Source of the DNA: Acidobacteriaceae bacterium
Lineage (GTDB): Bacteria > Acidobacteriota > Terriglobia > Terriglobales > Acidobacteriaceae
DNA: 64,000 nt
Assembly (NCBI GenBank): GCA_025355505.1
Contig: JANXZM010000089.1
Span: forward strand, 1 to 64,000
Reading direction: 5' to 3'
Shown here: in pieces, positions 49,236 through 56,442 of the stretch
How the letters are laid out: each line of letters starts with the position of its first letter
Numbering within the stretch: the first letter of the stretch is position 1
Translations under genes and position numbers: made by a program
The notes under the pieces: generated by a model
The model's input: only the letters and a program-made list of their open reading frames with translations
What the model was told of the DNA's origin: nothing
Database searches by the model: none

Positions 49236-49351
49236 CTCCTTTTTTTTGTCAGTAACTGACTTTTGTTTTCGCTTCCGCTCATCGCTCAGGATCAAATCGC
49301 AAGCCGCAGGTGTCTGTAGGGATAACGGGCTGGTTCCGGAGGACACACGCT

Positions 49352-50071
49352 ATGTTCAGCACACTAGAAAGCAACTGGGGCCAGTCTGCTCGTCGCGGAC
49401 GGGCTACGCTCGCATCCTTCACCATTCAGACTTTTAGCTTGAGTCTGCTCATCGCAATCTCGATGCTCTGGGTTGAGCGGCCACCGCAGGTGCATTGGCT
49501 GCGGATTTCGGCACCCGCGGCATTTACACAATTTGCGGCAACACAGCCTGTGCACCCGAATCACAATGTCAGCGCTGCCAGCAACCCGCGCTCAGGCCAC
49601 CTCATCGCGCCACGATGGGTCCCTAGGGAAACACCGAGAATCAACGATGCCGAAACATCTCCGACTGTGGCAGACGCTCCGACCATCAACGTGGGACCGG
49701 GTAGCGGACCAAGCATTGGTGTTCACCATGGGCTCGGCGACGGTTTCCCCGTGGTGATCCCGGCGCGCCCAATTCCCGTGAAGCCCCTGCTCGTGTCGCA
49801 CTGGGCGGAGGGCAGCCTTCTGCACCGCGTGCAGCCGAGCTATCCGTCACTCGCCCGCCAGGCGCGCATTCAGGGCGCGGTCCAATTGCGGGCGATCATC
49901 GGCAAGGCCGGGACGATCGAGAATCTGGTCGTGGTCAGCGGACAGCCGATGCTGGTCAAATCCGCGATTGAAGCGGTCCGGCAATGGCGCTACCGCCCGT
50001 ACCTGCTGAACGACCAGCCCATCGAAGTGGAGACCGAAGTCACAGTGAACTTTGCGCTGTCGGGCAGTTGA
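49352..50071 (+). CDS. TonB family energy-transducer protein
   Basis: From ATG 49352 it has 239 residues. A single membrane helix (FTIQTFSLSLLIAISMLWV) is followed by a long Pro-rich periplasmic linker. The TonB C-terminal domain has LLHRVQPSYPSLARQARIQG then AVQLRAIIGKAGTIENLVVV and QWRYRPYLLNDQPIEVETEV. It would transfer proton-motive force to receptors such as the one encoded upstream. GGAGG at 49338-49342 supports this start. The N-terminus lacks the usual second cytoplasmic Ser/His signature. Confidence 0.88.
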   Translation: MFSTLESNWGQSARRGRATLASFTIQTFSLSLLIAISMLWVERPPQVHWLRISAPAAFTQFAATQPVHPNHNVSAASNPRSGHLIAPRWVPRETPRINDAETSPTVADAPTINVGPGSGPSIGVHHGLGDGFPVVIPARPIPVKPLLVSHWAEGSLLHRVQPSYPSLARQARIQGAVQLRAIIGKAGTIENLVVVSGQPMLVKSAIEAVRQWRYRPYLLNDQPIEVETEVTVNFALSGS

Positions 50072-50090
50072 CGTCAACAGTTGACGTCAA
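50068..50090. promoter_or_regulatory. Two tandem TTGACGTCAA palindromes before alr
   Basis: The perfect 10-bp palindrome TTGACGTCAA occurs at 50068-50077 and 50081-50090, separated by CAG. The first overlaps the tonB-family stop. It may be an operator upstream of alr or a small duplication. Confidence 0.5.
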
Positions 50091-50144
50091 CAGTTACCAT
50101 CGGCACTTAACAGCGCGGCGGGTCCGGTCACTATAATCGGCTAC

Positions 50145-51347
50145 GTGAACGCGCCGCGTCCTGAATTGCCGCAACTACCCGACCGCCGCTCGCTGATTCT
50201 CGACGGGCGCACTTGGGCGGAAGTTTCTTTGGCCGCGCTGGGAGAAAATTTTCACGCGGTACAGAATCATATCGGCGAGGGCGTCACCATTTGTGCGGTG
50301 GTCAAAGCCGATGGTTACGGCCACGGGGCGGTGGCGTGCGCGCGCGCGCTCGAATCCGAGGGCGCGCAGTGGCTGGGTGTGACCGATGCCGCCGAAGGCC
50401 TGGCGCTGCGCGGCGCCGGCACCAAGGCCCGCATCCTGCTCATGACCGGAATCTGGAAGGGCGAGGAAGATGGGATCGTCGCCCAGAATCTCACTCCCAC
50501 CATCTGGGAACCATGGCACATTGAGTTGCTCGAACGAGCGGCGCGGACACGGCAGCTCGATCTACCGGCACATCGGTTGCCTGTGCATCTGAAGCTCGAC
50601 ACGGGCATGAACCGTCTGGGCGCATCGAAGGAAGCGTTGCCGCATTTGTGCGAGATGTTGTCGGCGTGCCAGCACCTGACTCTCGAAGGCGTCAGCACGC
50701 ACTTCGCGTCCGCGGAAGTGCTCGACGCCGAAGACGCGGTGCGCCAGATGAAGTGCTTTGAAGATGGACTTGCGGTCTTGCGGAGTTACAAGCTGCGGCC
50801 TCCGCTGGTTCACATGGGAAATTCCGCCGCCATGAGCGCGCGCCCCGGCACGTGGAAGACCATGGTGCGTCCGGGCATCGCGCTTTACGGATATTCACTT
50901 GCCTTCACGCGTGCCGGTGAACCCGCCGCGGTCGCTCCGCTGCCGCTGCGTCCGGTGCTTTCGTGGAAGACCCGAGTGCTGACGGTGAAGGATGTTGCAG
51001 CCGGACAAGCGGTCGGCTACATGGGCACCTTCGTGACCAAAGCGCGGAGCCGCATCGCCGTGCTGCCCGTAGGTTACGCGGACGGTTATCCGCGTCTGCT
51101 TTCCAATCGCGCACGGGTGATTGTCGGCGGCGAGTATGCTCCGGTGGTGGGACGCGTCTCGATGGACCTGACGATCGTGGACGTCAGCCACATTCGCGGG
51201 GTCGCGGTGGGAGATGAAGTCGTTTTAATTGGCGCAGGCAGCGGCAAGAGCGTGGACGCCGTAGAACTGGCGCGTTGCTGTGAAAGCGTGCCCTACGAAA
51301 TTCTGTGCGGATTGTCGCAGCGAGTCCCGAGAATATACAGCTCGTAG
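50145..51347 (+). CDS. alr: Alanine racemase
   Basis: A PLP enzyme making D-alanine for peptidoglycan. It has 400 residues from GTG 50145. The PLP lysine lies in TICAVVKADGYGHGAVACAR, with THFASAEV in the barrel and PGIALYGYS further on. The C-terminal tyrosine segment VGYMGTFVTKARSRIAVLPV and GYADGYPRLLSNRARVIVGG then MDLTIVDVS follow. The first 20 residues before RTWAEVSLAALGEN are extra. No neighbour of the same pathway is present. Confidence 0.95.
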   Translation: MNAPRPELPQLPDRRSLILDGRTWAEVSLAALGENFHAVQNHIGEGVTICAVVKADGYGHGAVACARALESEGAQWLGVTDAAEGLALRGAGTKARILLMTGIWKGEEDGIVAQNLTPTIWEPWHIELLERAARTRQLDLPAHRLPVHLKLDTGMNRLGASKEALPHLCEMLSACQHLTLEGVSTHFASAEVLDAEDAVRQMKCFEDGLAVLRSYKLRPPLVHMGNSAAMSARPGTWKTMVRPGIALYGYSLAFTRAGEPAAVAPLPLRPVLSWKTRVLTVKDVAAGQAVGYMGTFVTKARSRIAVLPVGYADGYPRLLSNRARVIVGGEYAPVVGRVSMDLTIVDVSHIRGVAVGDEVVLIGAGSGKSVDAVELARCCESVPYEILCGLSQRVPRIYSS

Positions 51348-51471
51348 CTTTTAGCTCTTGGCCTTTGGCTAACGGCTGAATGCCGCTTGCTGACAGTTGG
51401 GTGCTCAATCCTGCCATTGACCTGCTACGGTTCGCCAATCTGAGCCCCAATGTTGTATTTCTAGAATAGAT

Positions 51472-52587
51472 ATGCCTTCGCGCTACGCTCAATGGATGTA
51501 CGACTGGGAGACCCGGCTCACGTCGGTGGACAATAACCGCGTGGTCCGTCCGCTGGATTGGGGACTGGATTGGACGCACAGTTGGCCGGGCCGCAACGGC
51601 GATCCTGCGGGAGGGGTCTCACGGGATCTGCTGGAATATTTCTCGCGTTTCAACGACCGCATCATTGCTGCGAGCGACGATTTTTATTCTTATAAGACGC
51701 CGGTGGATTTTCGCCTGGAGCGCCGCGAGGTTCAGGTATTCAGCACCCGCGAAGTGCCCGACCCGCGCCTCGAAGATAAAGTTCGCGGTACTCATGCGGA
51801 ATTTCTGCGCTTCACTTCGCCGGTGGTCACGCCCTATCCTGAAAATAATCTGGTGAACGCGCGCTGGTTCCCGGCACGCGGCAAGCGCGCCATAGTTCTG
51901 CTGCCGCACTGGAATGCCGATGCGGTTTCCTACAACAGCCTCTGCGGGTTGCTAAACAGACTCGGGATTGCGGTGTTGCGGCTGAGCATGCCGCATCACG
52001 ACATTCGCCGCCCCGCCGAGATCGACCGCGCCGACTACGCCGTCTCCGCCAACATAGGACGCACCCTGGATTCGGTGCGCCAGGGCGTGATCGATGTGCG
52101 CTGCTGTCTAGACTGGCTGGAAGCGCAGGGTTACAACCGATTAGGCATAGTCGGCACGAGCTTAGGTTCGTGCTATGCCTTCATCGCCACCGCGCACGAT
52201 CCCCGGATTCAGGTGGCTGCCTTCAATCACGCCTCGACATATTTTGCCGACGTGGTCTGGCACGGCCAATCCACGCGCCACATCCGCGAGGGACTGGAAG
52301 CGGCCATCGACTTGGAGAATCTGCGGCAGGTGTGGCGCGCCGTCAGTCCGATGGTGTACTTCGACAAGTTTTCGCGCTGGCCGCGCCGATCGCTCATCAT
52401 CTATGCCAAGTACGACTTGACGTTCCTGCCGGAATTTTCCGAGCAGGTGGTCGAGCAATTCGAAAAGCACAACCTCGATCACAAAGTCGTCGTGCTGCCC
52501 TGCGGGCATTACACCATGGGAGAGACGCCTTACAAATACATGGATGGGTGGCATCTGGTGAATTTTCTGAGGACCGCGTTCGACTGA
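51472..52587 (+). CDS. Alpha/beta hydrolase family protein
   Basis: A 371-residue protein. The hydrolase core begins at about residue 130 (RAIVLLPHWNADAVSYNSLC). The nucleophile elbow LGIVGTSLGSCYAFI has the Ser; the acid is probably Asp in IIYAKYDLTFLPEF, and the base the His in VVVLPCGHYTMGETP. The N-terminal 100 residues (MYDWETRLTSVDNNRVVRPL) belong to an acidobacterial-type extended form. The substrate cannot be predicted. It is followed by the accessory island. Confidence 0.82.
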   Translation: MPSRYAQWMYDWETRLTSVDNNRVVRPLDWGLDWTHSWPGRNGDPAGGVSRDLLEYFSRFNDRIIAASDDFYSYKTPVDFRLERREVQVFSTREVPDPRLEDKVRGTHAEFLRFTSPVVTPYPENNLVNARWFPARGKRAIVLLPHWNADAVSYNSLCGLLNRLGIAVLRLSMPHHDIRRPAEIDRADYAVSANIGRTLDSVRQGVIDVRCCLDWLEAQGYNRLGIVGTSLGSCYAFIATAHDPRIQVAAFNHASTYFADVVWHGQSTRHIREGLEAAIDLENLRQVWRAVSPMVYFDKFSRWPRRSLIIYAKYDLTFLPEFSEQVVEQFEKHNLDHKVVVLPCGHYTMGETPYKYMDGWHLVNFLRTAFD

Positions 52588-52647
52588 TTTGCCGGTCTGA
52601 TTTCGTCTTCGTCCATTGAGGCTCGTCTCGACCCCACACCTATTGGG

Positions 52648-52682
52648 TTGACATACAGCGCCATAGTTGGCATAATGCCAAC
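52648..52682 (+). promoter_or_regulatory. Promoter and operator of the DUF4258/MqsA-like toxin-antitoxin pair
   Basis: TTGACA at 52648-52653, an exact 17-base spacer and CATAAT at 52671-52676. GTTGGCA-TAA-TGCCAAC (52666-52682) is a perfect 7-bp palindrome covering the -10. The expected start site is near 52683 and the ATG is at 52686, so the mRNA would be almost leaderless. Binding of the antitoxin to the palindrome would block the promoter. Confidence 0.75.
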
Positions 52683-52685
52683 AGT

Positions 52686-53009
52686 ATGCGCGTTGCTGCC
52701 GTCAAAGTGGGAGTTGCGCACAACATGCTTCGCGCCTGTCTTGAAAAAGGCGGATCGGTCATTCCAGGACAGCACTTCCGGGAAGAACTGAAAAACGAAG
52801 GCCGTACTCTCCCCGCCGCTTGGCATGTATTGCGTAAGGGGGTGATATTCAAGCCTCCTGAGCATGATGTCAAAACCGGAGATTGGAAATACAGCGTGGA
52901 AGGACACGAGCCTGACGGAAAGTGGCTCGTGATCGTGTTCTGCTTTAAAGAAGTCAACCGGGCTTACTTAATCACGGTTTTCTCGGTGGCGGCGAAGGCG
53001 AGGGGCTGA
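52686..53009 (+). CDS. DUF4258-type toxin (RelE/MqsR-like fold)
   Basis: A 107-residue protein: MLRACLEKGGSVIPGQHFRE at the start, WKYSVEGHEPDGKWLVIVFC with the central strands, and AYLITVFSVAAKARG at the end. The GQHF and final strand fit the DUF4258 family, with members proposed to be RNase toxins. It precedes an MqsA-like zinc-ribbon/HTH protein by three bases. Order (toxin first) is as in mqsRA. The catalytic residues are not certain. Confidence 0.75.
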   Translation: MRVAAVKVGVAHNMLRACLEKGGSVIPGQHFREELKNEGRTLPAAWHVLRKGVIFKPPEHDVKTGDWKYSVEGHEPDGKWLVIVFCFKEVNRAYLITVFSVAAKARG

Positions 53010-53012
53010 CGT

Positions 53013-53537
53013 ATGGGAAAAGTAATGGGAAGGGTCACGAAAAAGGAAAAGTGCAATCAGTGCGGACACGCTGCGACCGTCACGCGGGGCGATTATCGGT
53101 TCGATGAAATGGGACTGCCGGTAGTTCTCCGCAAAGTCGAGATCATTCAATGCAGTGAGTGCGGCACGACGGAACCGGTGATTCCTCATATGAACGGACT
53201 GATGGATACGCTCGCTCTGGCAGTCGTCTGCCAGCCTTACAGACTGCAAGGCGATGAACTGCGGTTTCTCCGAACCTATGCCGGGAAAAGCGCCAAGGAA
53301 TTCGCTGCATTGGTCCATCTGGACAATACAACGCTGTCAAAGATGGAAAATGGCGAGCGGGTAATCGGACCTCAGACAGATAAGCTCGTTCGTCTTCTGG
53401 TCTTGAACATGAGCCCGGAACTTAGCGGCAAGGTTGGCGAGTTCATCGCGATGATGTCCGACATTGACGACGATCCCCGCGGTGATCCGCCACGTATCAG
53501 CATTAACCCGGCCACTATGCATTACCAGTACGCGTAA
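53013..53537 (+). CDS. MqsA-like antitoxin (zinc ribbon plus HTH)
   Basis: A 174-residue protein. The N-terminal zinc ribbon has KCNQCGHAATV and IIQCSECGTTE (two CxxC pairs); the C-terminal Xre-type HTH is LQGDELRFLRTYAGKSAKEF then AALVHLDNTTLSKMENGER. The ribbon binds and masks the toxin in MqsA; the HTH binds the operator. A long C-terminal tail (residues 125-174) is acidic. It follows the toxin after three bases and probably represses the palindromic promoter. Confidence 0.82.
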   Translation: MGKVMGRVTKKEKCNQCGHAATVTRGDYRFDEMGLPVVLRKVEIIQCSECGTTEPVIPHMNGLMDTLALAVVCQPYRLQGDELRFLRTYAGKSAKEFAALVHLDNTTLSKMENGERVIGPQTDKLVRLLVLNMSPELSGKVGEFIAMMSDIDDDPRGDPPRISINPATMHYQYA

Positions 53538-53644
53538 TTGGCGGAGCTTTGACCCTACCGTTGCAAAACATCCTAGACTTGCCGCGGCCCAGTTTTTATT
53601 TTTTGTTGTTACGTTCTACTCTGGTTGCGGTAGCATCTGCTTAT

Positions 53645-54775
53645 ATGGCCGAAGATAGTGCGCAGCACGCCACCGCTGGAGCCGCGCCTGCGAAGGCGAA
53701 GGGCAAGAAGAAGAAATCCTCCAAGGATAAGAAGAGCGCAAGAGTTACCAACGGAGGCACCAAGCCTGGTGCTCCGCTCGGATATCCCAAGCATCCCATC
53801 CTGAAGTGTCTGCGAATCCCGCAGGCGGTACTGGAGAACAACGCAGGGAAGGAATGCACCGACCGCGAGGCTGCGAAGTTTGCTGGCATCGGCTGGAGTG
53901 GCCAGGTTCAGGTGGAGATTAGTTCTGCCATCAAGTATGGACTGTTCCAACGTCCATCTCCGGGAAAGGTTGAACCGACCGACATCACTCGTCGCATCGT
54001 CCGGCCTCAGAAACCCACCGACAAGATAGACGCCATTCGAGAAGCTCTCCTCAAGGCTCCCCTTATCTCTGATATCTACAAGCATTACCGAGGGGAGAAC
54101 CTGCCGGACGAGACATCATTCTTGGCAAACACCGCCACCGAGAGCTTTAAGATACCCTCTGACCGCGTGAACGAGTTCATCAGCGTTTTCCTTGAGGACT
54201 TGGAAGCGGCGCAGTTGCTGGAAGAGGTCAACGACAAGAAGCGCGTACTGGACATTACCCACACCCCGTCTGAGGCAGGGGGCGTGGCCTCCATTACTAC
54301 CGACGACCATTTGAAAAAAGTGAGTAAGGGTGTCACGGTCGAAGCAACTGACACTTGTTTTGTGATGATGCCGTTTGCGAATCCGATAGGCGGCTACTAC
54401 GCCGCCATCTACGAACCGGCGATCAAGAAGGCTGGCCTTACCCCTGTGAGAGCGGACACCGACATCTTTGCGACGGGCAAAATCATCGATCAGATATGGT
54501 CTGGCCTGAAACGCGCAAGGGTGCTGGTAGCAGAACTAACTGGCAGAAATCCGAACGTCCTCTATGAACTTGGACTGGCTCACGCTCTACACAAGCCAGT
54601 CGTGCTTATCTCCTCAAATGAAGCAGACGTTCCCTTCGATGTCAGGCACGTCCGAGTAATTTACTATGAATTAACCGATCCATTTTGGGGAGAAAAGCTT
54701 ATTGCGAAGGTAGCGGAGAACATCATTTCCGCAATCAAGAATCCGCAAGAGGCGATACAGTTTCCCAATGGATAA
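53645..54775 (+). CDS. Putative defence effector: winged-helix region plus nucleoside-deoxyribosyltransferase/TIR-like domain
   Basis: The 376 residues fall into three parts. Residues 10-45 are a Lys-rich tail. Residues about 55-200 form a winged-helix/DUF5343-like region (AIKYGLFQRPSPGK, ALLKAPLISDIYKHYRGENL). Residues 236-345 are a nucleotide-hydrolase-like domain: CFVMMPFANPIGGYYAAIYE, AGLTPVRADTD, then ARVLVAELTGRNPNVLYELG with the conserved Glu 308, and AHALHKPVVLISS. This domain belongs to the TIR/deoxyribosyltransferase-like group that cleaves N-glycosidic bonds in nucleotides or NAD. The next gene overlaps by eight bases. I chose ATG 53645; a start at 53549 adds a poor N-terminus. Defence function is inference. 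Confidence 0.75.
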   Translation: MAEDSAQHATAGAAPAKAKGKKKKSSKDKKSARVTNGGTKPGAPLGYPKHPILKCLRIPQAVLENNAGKECTDREAAKFAGIGWSGQVQVEISSAIKYGLFQRPSPGKVEPTDITRRIVRPQKPTDKIDAIREALLKAPLISDIYKHYRGENLPDETSFLANTATESFKIPSDRVNEFISVFLEDLEAAQLLEEVNDKKRVLDITHTPSEAGGVASITTDDHLKKVSKGVTVEATDTCFVMMPFANPIGGYYAAIYEPAIKKAGLTPVRADTDIFATGKIIDQIWSGLKRARVLVAELTGRNPNVLYELGLAHALHKPVVLISSNEADVPFDVRHVRVIYYELTDPFWGEKLIAKVAENIISAIKNPQEAIQFPNG

Positions 54776-55481
54776 GCCGTTTTTATTTTTCTACTACGAC
54801 ATCTTGTCACGAATCATTCCCGGCGCAATGACGCTCGCGACGTTGTCCATGGTTCGAGACAAGCTTCCGGGATTGTGGCTGTGTTTCCTGGGAGGGGATC
54901 AAAGTTGGAAAACCATAATAATACCTCTCATGCTCGGTGGACTGTGTTACGTGATTGGAGTGATCTATGAAGCAGCCGACTATTCCCCAATGATGAGGTG
55001 GCTGGTTCTCGGCAGCGATCACAGGGCGTTTGCACAGGCCTGGGCTGAACTGTGTGGAGACGGAGAACTCCTTGAGAGTAAAACAATCCAAGAAATTAAA
55101 TGCTTTCGGTTCCAATTGTGGGACACGTTGGTGTTCAAGGGAGGGTTGGCTGTTGGGATGAGTTTAGTGTTTGCTCACTGTCACAGATTTCAAGCCGAAC
55201 ACAAGATGTTCTTACATTTGATCTATCCGTCTTTGCTTTTTGCACTGTGCTCCTTCGCATATTGCTTCCCCATCCGGGGATTGGTCGGCCTTGGCATAAG
55301 TCTGCTGCTCTTCTTCTTGTCGCATTCTAGAAATCGGCGGCGCTGGCTACAGACAATCATCTTCTGCAAACAATTGGATGGTTTGGTCGAGGCATGCGCT
55401 CGTAGCTGCTTTGGTGAATCTAACCCCAATTCCTCAGGGACATGGGAGGAGACTTCTGCTGCCTCGCTCGGAGAAAAGTAA
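54768..55481 (+). CDS. Multi-pass membrane protein coupled to the effector
   Basis: A 237-residue protein with about five membrane helices. The N-terminal FLFFYYDILSRIIPGAMTLA is a pattern I have seen in membrane proteins of phage-defence loci; IIIPLMLGGLCYVIGVIYEA, DTLVFKGGLAVGMSLVFAHC, LIYPSLLFALCSFAYCFPI and LVGLGISLLLFFLSHSR follow. It overlaps the effector by eight bases, so the two act together. Its role could be a membrane-disrupting partner, a sensor or an anchor. I do not recognise a named family. Confidence 0.7.
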   Translation: MDKPFLFFYYDILSRIIPGAMTLATLSMVRDKLPGLWLCFLGGDQSWKTIIIPLMLGGLCYVIGVIYEAADYSPMMRWLVLGSDHRAFAQAWAELCGDGELLESKTIQEIKCFRFQLWDTLVFKGGLAVGMSLVFAHCHRFQAEHKMFLHLIYPSLLFALCSFAYCFPIRGLVGLGISLLLFFLSHSRNRRRWLQTIIFCKQLDGLVEACARSCFGESNPNSSGTWEETSAASLGEK

Positions 55482-55508
55482 CCAGGAGCCTTGTGAAAGA
55501 ATTCCGCC

Positions 55509-55623
55509 ATGTCCCTCCCGCTCTATGAAGTTGATCCGCAGATTTCGAACGCTATCGACAATGAAGCTCGCCGTCAGCATGAAGGGCTGGAGCTGATCGC
55601 TTCGGAAAACTTTATTAGCTAGG
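55509..55623 (+). pseudogene. Duplicated 5' end of glyA
   Basis: From ATG 55509 the sequence reads [20 protein letters not shown] then [17 protein letters not shown] and stops at TAG (55621-55623). The intact glyA at 56443 has the same stretch with only about nine differences in 110 bases, ending ENFVSEAV. So the first 38 codons of glyA are present twice, about 950 bases apart, with an antitoxin-Doc pair between. It may mark an insertion or rearrangement boundary. Confidence 0.9.
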
Positions 55624-55678
55624 TGGTGATCGAACTGGCTTTTGACAACGATTAATACATTTATTTCCAATGACATGG

Positions 55679-55694
55679 ATAAATACATATTTAT
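55679..55694 (+). promoter_or_regulatory. Palindromic AT-rich operator of the antitoxin-Doc operon
   Basis: ATAAATA-CA-TATTTAT is a perfect 7-bp inverted repeat 55 bases before the antitoxin ATG. Further ATTTATC/GATAAAT half-sites at 55678-55684 and 55701-55707 flank it. AT content is far above that of the neighbours. A TTGACA lies at 55642-55647, but no good -10 sits at 17 bases. Confidence 0.5.
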
Positions 55695-55749
55695 ATTGAT
55701 TTATCATGGTGAAGAGGTAAAATAGGAGTCGTACAGGGAGGCGGGGACC

Positions 55750-55986
55750 ATGCCAGCCACGACGACCAAGAAGTTCACTCCTGAGATTGACGCCCAGCTC
55801 TACGATGAGTTCGTTGCGGTGGCCGAGCGGAATGGGCAGACCAAGCGTCATGTTCTCGAACAGGCGCTAAAGTTCTACCTGCACAACGTGGTTCCGTCCC
55901 AGCACCTGGTCCGCCCCGAGGTGATGGATGCCTTCGAGCAGTCGGTTGCTCGCAACCGCGACCTGTTGCAGCGTCTCGCAAAGTAA
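55750..55986 (+). CDS. Antitoxin of a Doc-type pair (RHH-like)
   Basis: A 78-residue protein with TKKFTPEIDAQLYDEFVAVA, then RNGQTKRHVLEQALKFYLHN and a C-terminal helix (EVMDAFEQSVARNRDLLQRL). The first part fits a ribbon-helix-helix DNA-binding domain and the tail would mask the toxin. The doc gene follows after eight bases. Autoregulation through the palindrome at 55679 is likely. Confidence 0.75.
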   Translation: MPATTTKKFTPEIDAQLYDEFVAVAERNGQTKRHVLEQALKFYLHNVVPSQHLVRPEVMDAFEQSVARNRDLLQRLAK

Positions 55987-55994
55987 AAAGCCAA

Positions 55995-56372
55995 ATGGCA
56001 GATTACCTTACGGTGGCGGAAGTCTACCGGATGCAGTATCGGCTAATCGAGATGTTCGGCGGTCTCCATGGTGTCCGCGATAAGGGAGCTGTTGAGGCCG
56101 CCGTTTTTCGTCCGCAAACCGGCTATTACAATTCCATCGAAGAAGAAGCGGCCGCGCTGATGGAGTCGCTCGCCAACAATCACGGCTTCCTCGACGGAAA
56201 TAAGCGCATCGCTTTCACCGCCGCCGATGTTTTCCTGCGGCGCAATGGCTCTTACATCGACGTCGAGGGTCTGGACGGATATGCGTTCATCTATGGCTCG
56301 ATGGATCGACACGAATTTCGTTTTTCCCAAATCCTCGAATGGATCCGCCAGCACATCAAGCCCCTCGTTTAG
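55995..56372 (+). CDS. doc: Doc-type Fic toxin
   Basis: A 125-residue Fic-fold protein. The motif ANNHGFLDGNKRIAFTAADV matches the Doc consensus H-x-F-x-D-G-N-K-R; GAVEAAVFRPQTGYYNSIEE is typical of the Doc N-terminus. Doc enzymes phosphorylate EF-Tu and stop translation. The motif appears complete, so the toxin may be active. It lies between the glyA fragment and intact glyA. Confidence 0.9.
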   Translation: MADYLTVAEVYRMQYRLIEMFGGLHGVRDKGAVEAAVFRPQTGYYNSIEEEAAALMESLANNHGFLDGNKRIAFTAADVFLRRNGSYIDVEGLDGYAFIYGSMDRHEFRFSQILEWIRQHIKPLV

Positions 56373-56392
56373 TTGACTCGCTCGCAGGCTCT

Positions 56393-56417
56393 CGCGGACA
56401 GGAGTGTCCGCGCCACA
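56393..56417. repeat. 25-bp dispersed palindromic element (copy 2)
   Basis: Exact reverse complement of 33041-33065. It lies between doc and glyA. Confidence 0.75.
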
Positions 56418-56442
56418 GTAAAATAGCCTTCGGTACCTAACC

